A DNA stretch of 8,111 nucleotides from Archaeoglobus sp. (GTDB taxonomy: Archaea > Halobacteriota > Archaeoglobi > Archaeoglobales > Archaeoglobaceae), in contig QNXS01000032.1 in NCBI GenBank assembly GCA_003978865.1, forward strand, positions 1-8,111. Reading direction: 5' to 3'. Made by a program: the position numbers and the translations under genes. The notes below the pieces were generated by a model, which saw only the letters and a program-made list of their open reading frames with translations, was not told the origin of the DNA and did not search any database. Below are positions 4,711 to 8,111 of the stretch, one piece after another; the first letter of the stretch is position 1, and the number at the start of each line of letters is the position of its first letter.

Positions 4711-7028
4711 AAAGAATTAGAAGGTTCCACAGCACAGCATGCAACTTCTTTCCTGCATAACAGAACGCCTTTCGCTTTTCTCCCCTGAACCGGTATTTCT
4801 GAAATCGATGTCCTTAGCAAGTATCCATCTGAGCTCACGACAACAAGATTTTCAACACCCTCAACAATTTCTGCCATGGCAACCTCTCCTCTATAGTTTA
4901 TTACACCCATACTTCCTCTTAAAACCTTTCTGTAGTTTTCTCTTGCAGTCTTTCTGATATACCCGTCCTTAGATACTGTAAGCAGATACTTTCCCATCCT
5001 ACAGCTAACCCAGATTACACAATCACCCTTCCTGAGGTTTATACCTCTAACCCCCTTTGCAGTTCTTCCTAACTCTGACACATTTTCTAAATCAAATCTA
5101 ACAGTATATCCGTTCTTAGTAGAAATAAAAACTTCTTCACCCTCAGCCATACATGCAAATGTCAGTTTTCCAGAAGTTGCGGTAATTCCAGCCCTCTTCG
5201 CATTTTCAAACTCCTTCAATTTTATTTTCTTTATATATCCATCTTCTGTCACAAGCAAAATAAATGAATTGTCAAACTCCCTGATTGGAATAATAGATAC
5301 AATTTCCCCACATGAAACCAAATTTGTAATCTTGACCCCTTTCGCATGTCTATCAAGCTTTGGAATTTCGTAAGCGTTTATCCAATAAGCTTTCTTTTTG
5401 TCAAAAATCAATAGTTTATCTTTTGAGCTGCAAACCACAACTCTGGAGGGTACGTCATCTTTAAGCTGAATTCCAACAACACCAACCCCACCTCTTTTCT
5501 GAAGTTTAAAGTTCATACCCAATCTCTTTATCATGCCGTTCTTTGTAGTTATAATTAAATTCATTTCTTCGCTTATCAGTTCTTCAGCGGAAATCTCCGC
5601 ATTAACATCTTCTATAGATGTTCTCCTTCTATCACCGTATTTTTCCATAATTTCTTCCACTTCCTTTGTTATTATCGAATCTATTTTTTCTGGAGAGGAT
5701 AATATTGACCTATATTCATTTATTCTCCTTCTCAGCATTTTGTATTCCTCAAACAGTGCTTCTATTTCGAGTGATGTTAATTTCTGCAACCTTGTCTGTA
5801 AAATTGCCTCCGCCTGCCTATCACTTATATTAAATCTCTTCATTAGACTATTTTTTGCCTCAGTTGGAGAAGTTGAAGACTTTATCAGACTTATAACCTC
5901 TTCTATATTTTCTATTGCTTTTTTCAGACCCTCTACAACATGCAATCTTTCTTCAGCCTTTCTAAGCTCAAAAGCTGTTCTTCTTCTGATAACCTCTCTT
6001 CTGTGGTCTATGTAGTACTCTATTATTTCCTTAAGCGTAAGCACTTTTGGTTTTCCGTCTACAAGAGCCAGCATTATTATGCCAAATGTTGTCTGAAGGT
6101 TTGTATAAGCATACAGCTTGTTTAAAGCTGTGTCAACATCCTCTTTAACCTCAATAACTATTCTAATTCCCTCCCTATCTGACTCGTCCCTAACTGTTCC
6201 AGCATCAAGCCTGCCTTCAGAAATTAATTCAGCAATTCTCTCTACAAGTTTTGCCTTGTTTACCATATATGGTATTTCTTTTATTATTATTTTGTTGCCA
6301 TCAATCTCAACTCTGCCTCTAACAGTTATTTTTCCCTTTCCCGTTCTGTAAGCCTCACTTATCCCATCAAAACCTGTTATTATTCCACCAGTTGGAAAAT
6401 CAGGTCCTTTAACGTACTCAATAAGCTCGTCAATGCTGATCTCAGGATTCCTTATGCAAGCAATTATCGCCTTACAAACATCTCTCAAGTTGTGAGGGGG
6501 TATGTTTGTAGCCATTCCAACAGCAATTCCACTACTTCCGTTTACCAGTAAGTTTGGAATTTTTGCAGGTAGAACTTCCGGCTCCTTAAGTGTTGCATCG
6601 AAGTTTGGTGTAAATTCCACAGTTTCTTTATCTATATCTGCAAGCATTTCCTCAGCTATTTTTGCGAGCCTTGCTTCCGTATAACGCATTGCCGCTGGAG
6701 AATCTCCATCTATCGATCCAAAATTTCCCTGTCCATCTATAAGAGGATATCTCATTGTGAAATCCTGAGCCATTCTAACGAGAGCATCGTAAACTGCTGT
6801 ATCTCCGTGAGGATGATACTTACCAAGAACATCTCCAACTATTCTTGCACATTTTCTGTATGGTTTGTTTGATAACAATCCCATCTCATACATTGCATAA
6901 AGTATTCTTCTCTGTACAGGCTTCAGACCATCCCTTACATCCGGTAGGGCTCTTCCAACAATTACACTCATTGCATAATCTATGTACGAGCTTTTTAGTT
7001 CAGATGTAATCTCCCTGAGCAACTCCAT
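4707..7028 (-). CDS. gyrA: DNA gyrase subunit A
   Basis: 773 residues. GyrA is the DNA-cleaving subunit of gyrase (A2B2), a type IIA topoisomerase that adds negative supercoils using ATP bound by GyrB. The N terminus has SYIDYAMSVIVGRALPDVRDG (14-34) and the winged-helix breakage domain with catalytic Tyr116 in AAMRYTEAR. Thr77 and Asp81 stand at the positions of E. coli quinolone-site Ser83 and Asp87. The tower and coiled-coil region follow to about 480. The C-terminal pinwheel (about 485-765) shows six repeats of the K-N-G/K-D-G/E-D-G-Y kind. The GyrA box reads QKRGGVG (510-516), a variant of QRRGGKG, which points to gyrase rather than topoisomerase IV. There is no acidic tail as in E. coli. 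Euryarchaeal gyrase is thought to have come from bacteria. gyrB is not adjacent in this window. A TATA box about 25 bases upstream, with no ribosome binding site, predicts a leaderless mRNA. Confidence 0.97.
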   Translation of the reverse strand: MELLREITSELKSSYIDYAMSVIVGRALPDVRDGLKPVQRRILYAMYEMGLLSNKPYRKCARIVGDVLGKYHPHGDTAVYDALVRMAQDFTMRYPLIDGQGNFGSIDGDSPAAMRYTEARLAKIAEEMLADIDKETVEFTPNFDATLKEPEVLPAKIPNLLVNGSSGIAVGMATNIPPHNLRDVCKAIIACIRNPEISIDELIEYVKGPDFPTGGIITGFDGISEAYRTGKGKITVRGRVEIDGNKIIIKEIPYMVNKAKLVERIAELISEGRLDAGTVRDESDREGIRIVIEVKEDVDTALNKLYAYTNLQTTFGIIMLALVDGKPKVLTLKEIIEYYIDHRREVIRRRTAFELRKAEERLHVVEGLKKAIENIEEVISLIKSSTSPTEAKNSLMKRFNISDRQAEAILQTRLQKLTSLEIEALFEEYKMLRRRINEYRSILSSPEKIDSIITKEVEEIMEKYGDRRRTSIEDVNAEISAEELISEEMNLIITTKNGMIKRLGMNFKLQKRGGVGVVGIQLKDDVPSRVVVCSSKDKLLIFDKKKAYWINAYEIPKLDRHAKGVKITNLVSCGEIVSIIPIREFDNSFILLVTEDGYIKKIKLKEFENAKRAGITATSGKLTFACMAEGEEVFISTKNGYTVRFDLENVSELGRTAKGVRGINLRKGDCVIWVSCRMGKYLLTVSKDGYIRKTARENYRKVLRGSMGVINYRGEVAMAEIVEGVENLVVVSSDGYLLRTSISEIPVQGRKAKGVLLCRKEVACCAVEPSNSL

Positions 7029-7048
7029 CGTTCAAAAGTGGGATGAAG

Positions 7049-7060
7049 ATTATTTAAGGT
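7049..7060 (-). promoter_or_regulatory. Probable gyrA promoter (BRE/TATA)
   Basis: ACCTTAAATAAT on the minus strand contains a TATA-like TTAAATAA about 22-29 bases before the gyrA ATG (7028). No Shine-Dalgarno sequence lies between. The geometry fits a leaderless mRNA. Confidence 0.55.
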
Positions 7061-7070
7061 CTTTGTTGAG

Positions 7071-7178
7071 AACACTTATTTCTCTTAGTTCTGACGAGTT
7101 TAGAAGGGATGAGCTACCTGAGTAGCTATTTAGTAGCCATTATAGTACCAAAACACTTATTTAATAAAACACTTCTTT
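7071..7178. repeat. Three short direct repeats between gyrA and tRNA-Ala
   Basis: AACACTTATTT occurs at 7071-7081 and 7152-7162, with a 10-of-11 copy AACACTTCTTT at 7168-7178. The last two share AAAACACTT exactly (7150-7158 and 7166-7174), 16 bases apart, flanking the AT-rich core ATTTAAT. They lie in the spacer between the divergent gyrA and tRNA genes. The arrangement resembles operator half-sites, but the repeats are short and the region is AT-rich. Confidence 0.45.
7112..7127. other. Small hairpin with CTGA loop
   Basis: AGCTAC (7112-7117) and GTAGCT (7122-7127) are perfect inverted copies around a CTGA loop; AGTAGC recurs at 7132-7137. This is the most structured spot in the 187-base gyrA-tRNA spacer. 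It could be a DNA-binding site or part of a small RNA; no family is recognised. Confidence 0.35.
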
Positions 7179-7188
7179 AATTTTTTAG
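7173..7188 (+). promoter_or_regulatory. Possible tRNA-Ala promoter
   Basis: CTTTAATTTTTTAG is an AT-rich TATA-like stretch about 30-40 bases before the mature tRNA 5' end, which would leave a short 5' leader for RNase P. The alternative TTATTTAATAAA at 7157-7168 would give a longer leader. The choice between them is uncertain. Confidence 0.3.
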
Positions 7189-7215
7189 TTAATGTAACTT
7201 GCTTGATTAAAGTTA

Positions 7216-7287
7216 GGGCTCGTAGCTCAGGGGCAGAGCGCCGCCTTCGCAAGGCGGAGGCCGCGGGTTCAAATCCCGCCGAGTCCA
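7216..7287 (+). tRNA. tRNA-Ala (anticodon CGC), CCA end not encoded
   Basis: A complete 72-base cloverleaf without an intron. The acceptor stem GGGCTCG/CGAGTCC (7216-7222 and 7280-7286) pairs fully and has the G3-U70 wobble pair that marks alanine tRNAs for alanyl-tRNA synthetase, with discriminator A at 7287. The D arm is GCTC/GAGC, the anticodon stem CCGCC/GGCGG encloses the loop TTCGCAA with anticodon CGC at 7248-7250 (reads GCG codons), the variable loop is 5 bases, and the T arm is GCGGG/CCCGC with loop TTCAAAT. The GC-rich stems stand out from AT-rich surroundings, as usual in thermophiles. The 3' CCA is absent (TGT follows), so maturation needs the CCA-adding enzyme encoded at 2689-4029. 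Confidence 0.98.
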
Positions 7288-7289
7288 TG

Positions 7290-7300
7290 TTTTTTATTTT
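7290..7300 (+). terminator. Oligo-T terminator of tRNA-Ala
   Basis: TTTTTT, then A, then TTTT, starts 3 bases after the mature tRNA end. Archaeal RNA polymerase stops readily at T runs in the non-template strand, and this position gives a very short 3' trailer. Confidence 0.65.
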
Positions 7301-7314
7301 CTTCAATCTACCCA

Positions 7315-7337
7315 ATTTGATACCGAGATTTGATACC
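7315..7337. repeat. Ten-base direct repeat between tRNA-Ala and the right-edge gene
   Basis: ATTTGATACC occurs at 7315-7324 and 7328-7337, 13 bases apart, in the 54-base convergent spacer. CCCAA flanks the pair on both sides (7311-7315 and 7336-7340). No tRNA-derived attachment sequence is seen here. Confidence 0.4.
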
Positions 7338-7341
7338 CAAG

Positions 7342-8111
7342 TTAAGACTTGAAGGCGGGAGAACTAAAATTCTCTTCAGCCTTCAAACCCTCGGAAGTGC
7401 AAACCTTGACCTTATACTTACCACTCTCCCACTCAAAATCGAGTTCTATATGCTTTACACTTCCAGATGGTATCTCCTCTTTTAAGTCAAAATGCTTTCC
7501 TCCAATGTAAACGGCATCTACAACAACATCCATAGAACACCTGTTTCTCACACTAACAACAACCTTTCCGTCTTTGAATTCCACGTTCTCTATTTCTAAG
7601 TTCCCTCCTTCCTCTTGCTGTTGTTGTAGAGTCCTCGACCCAAAATAAAAGCCCATGATTGAGGATATTCCTCCAAGGTAAGCCCCTATAACGACGTCTC
7701 TCTCTATGTTAAACACGAGGGCTATAATAAGCAGGCAGTGAATTCCAACGATGAAAGCTCCGGCTATGGCTCTCCTCATTTCTCCCTTGTTCAATCTTCT
7801 GTTTGACCTGTATCCTGCGTATAGAATCAGACCGAACGATGCCGTCACTACGAAGAGAATTCCTACAAACACACCAAGCCAGTTTTCCAACAAGAGCTGA
7901 GTTTGAGTTGTGCTGGATTGTGTAACCCTTACTATTCTTGCCAACTTGTTGTTCTTGTAAATAGCTATGATGTCGTCAGCTGAGGCATTGTTAAGGGCAT
8001 CTTTGAAGGGAGAATACGAATTATGAAATTGTGAATCTGTCCACCAACCAGTTTCATTGATAGAGATAATTTTTCCTCCAGCACATCCGGTCGCTATCAG
8101 CACAACAGACA
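7342..8111 (-). CDS. Membrane protein with N-terminal export signal, three TM helices and a C-terminal beta domain; 5' end outside the window
   Basis: I do not recognise a named family. The frame is open to the right edge, and residues before the GTG at 8103 (S-V-V) continue the hydrophobic run, so the true start is beyond the window. Numbering from 8103: residues 1-6 are hydrophobic and lead to T-G-C, a possible lipoprotein cleavage site. About 10-60 is a polar outer segment with NETGWWTD and the S-P-F-K-D-A-L-N-N-A-S-A-D-D block. That block resembles the first turn of beta-helix surface proteins (P-I-Q-x-A-I-N-N-A-S-x-G-D-T), but no helix repeats follow. Three transmembrane helices lie at about 75-98, 111-132 and 137-155, with a basic R-S-N-R-R loop after the first. 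A QQQQEEGG linker then leads to a beta-rich domain (168-253) like the Ig/CARDB-type tails of archaeal envelope proteins. It converges on tRNA-Ala. An envelope location is inferred; function is unknown. Confidence 0.7.
   Translation of the reverse strand, partial: SVVLIATGCAGGKIISINETGWWTDSQFHNSYSPFKDALNNASADDIIAIYKNNKLARIVRVTQSSTTQTQLLLENWLGVFVGILFVVTASFGLILYAGYRSNRRLNKGEMRRAIAGAFIVGIHCLLIIALVFNIERDVVIGAYLGGISSIMGFYFGSRTLQQQQEEGGNLEIENVEFKDGKVVVSVRNRCSMDVVVDAVYIGGKHFDLKEEIPSGSVKHIELDFEWESGKYKVKVCTSEGLKAEENFSSPAFKS

Noticed and set aside
4194..4712. 172-codon rightward open frame
   Set aside because: It is antisense to bud32, whose catalytic motifs are intact; the low-complexity Tyr/Phe/Ser composition points to a shadow frame.
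5533..6015. 160-codon rightward open frame
   Set aside because: It is antisense to the tower and coiled-coil region of gyrA and is serine/phenylalanine-rich, as expected for the complement of Glu/Lys/Arg-rich coding.
7040..7094. Possible C/D box small RNA (GGGATGA ... CTGA)
   Set aside because: The C box deviates from RUGAUGA, no convincing inner C'/D' pair is found, and the left part overlaps the gyrA promoter.
1..8111. CRISPR arrays, insertion sequences, transposase or integrase genes
   Set aside because: No regularly spaced repeats, terminal inverted repeats with target duplications, or mobile-element proteins are visible on either strand.

Overview
The window comes from a thermophilic euryarchaeon and fits the order Archaeoglobales best. 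The evidence is an A-type ATP synthase operon (subunits H and I), an archaeal (class I) CCA-adding enzyme, a free-standing Bud32 kinase, an AAA ATPase that resembles the AMA group (named after Archaeoglobus and methanogens), archaeal TATA-type promoters, a tRNA whose CCA end is not encoded, and a bacterial-type DNA gyrase A of the kind carried by some euryarchaea. The genus is inference. Base composition is AT-rich (roughly 40% GC by eye), with heavy AGA/AGG and ATA use.

Layout from left to right. The leftward ATP synthase operon starts inside the window: its promoter lies near 810, then subunit H (751 down to 422) and subunit I (429 down to the left edge, incomplete). A 247-base AT-rich spacer follows, then a leftward AAA ATPase (2060-999). 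From a 41-base divergent promoter region, thpR (2102-2647) and cca (2689-4029) run rightward as a likely two-gene operon for RNA 3'-end and phosphate chemistry. The end of cca meets, 5 bases later, the end of leftward bud32 (4658-4035), which follows leftward gyrA (7028-4707). A 187-base region carrying short direct repeats separates gyrA from a rightward tRNA-Ala(CGC) gene (7216-7287). At the right edge is a leftward gene for a three-helix membrane protein whose 5' end lies outside the window (8111-7342).

How it fits together. The middle is enriched for tRNA biology: thpR, cca and bud32 (KEOPS, t6A modification) lie within about 2.6 kb, and a tRNA that needs the cca product is in the same window. 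The rest is energy conservation (ATP synthase), protein quality control (AAA ATPase) and DNA topology (gyrase).

Start signals split into two modes. Genes that begin a transcription unit (AAA ATPase, bud32, gyrA and probably thpR) have no Shine-Dalgarno site; for three of them a TATA-like box sits about 24-28 bases before the ATG, which implies leaderless mRNAs. Genes inside operons (cca, subunit I), and subunit H, which has a short leader, show purine-rich ribosome binding sites.

Most of the window is housekeeping. I do not see a clearly undescribed multi-gene system. The least explained items are the right-edge membrane protein, the repeat cluster between gyrA and the tRNA, and the proteasome-docking-like C terminus of the AAA ATPase.
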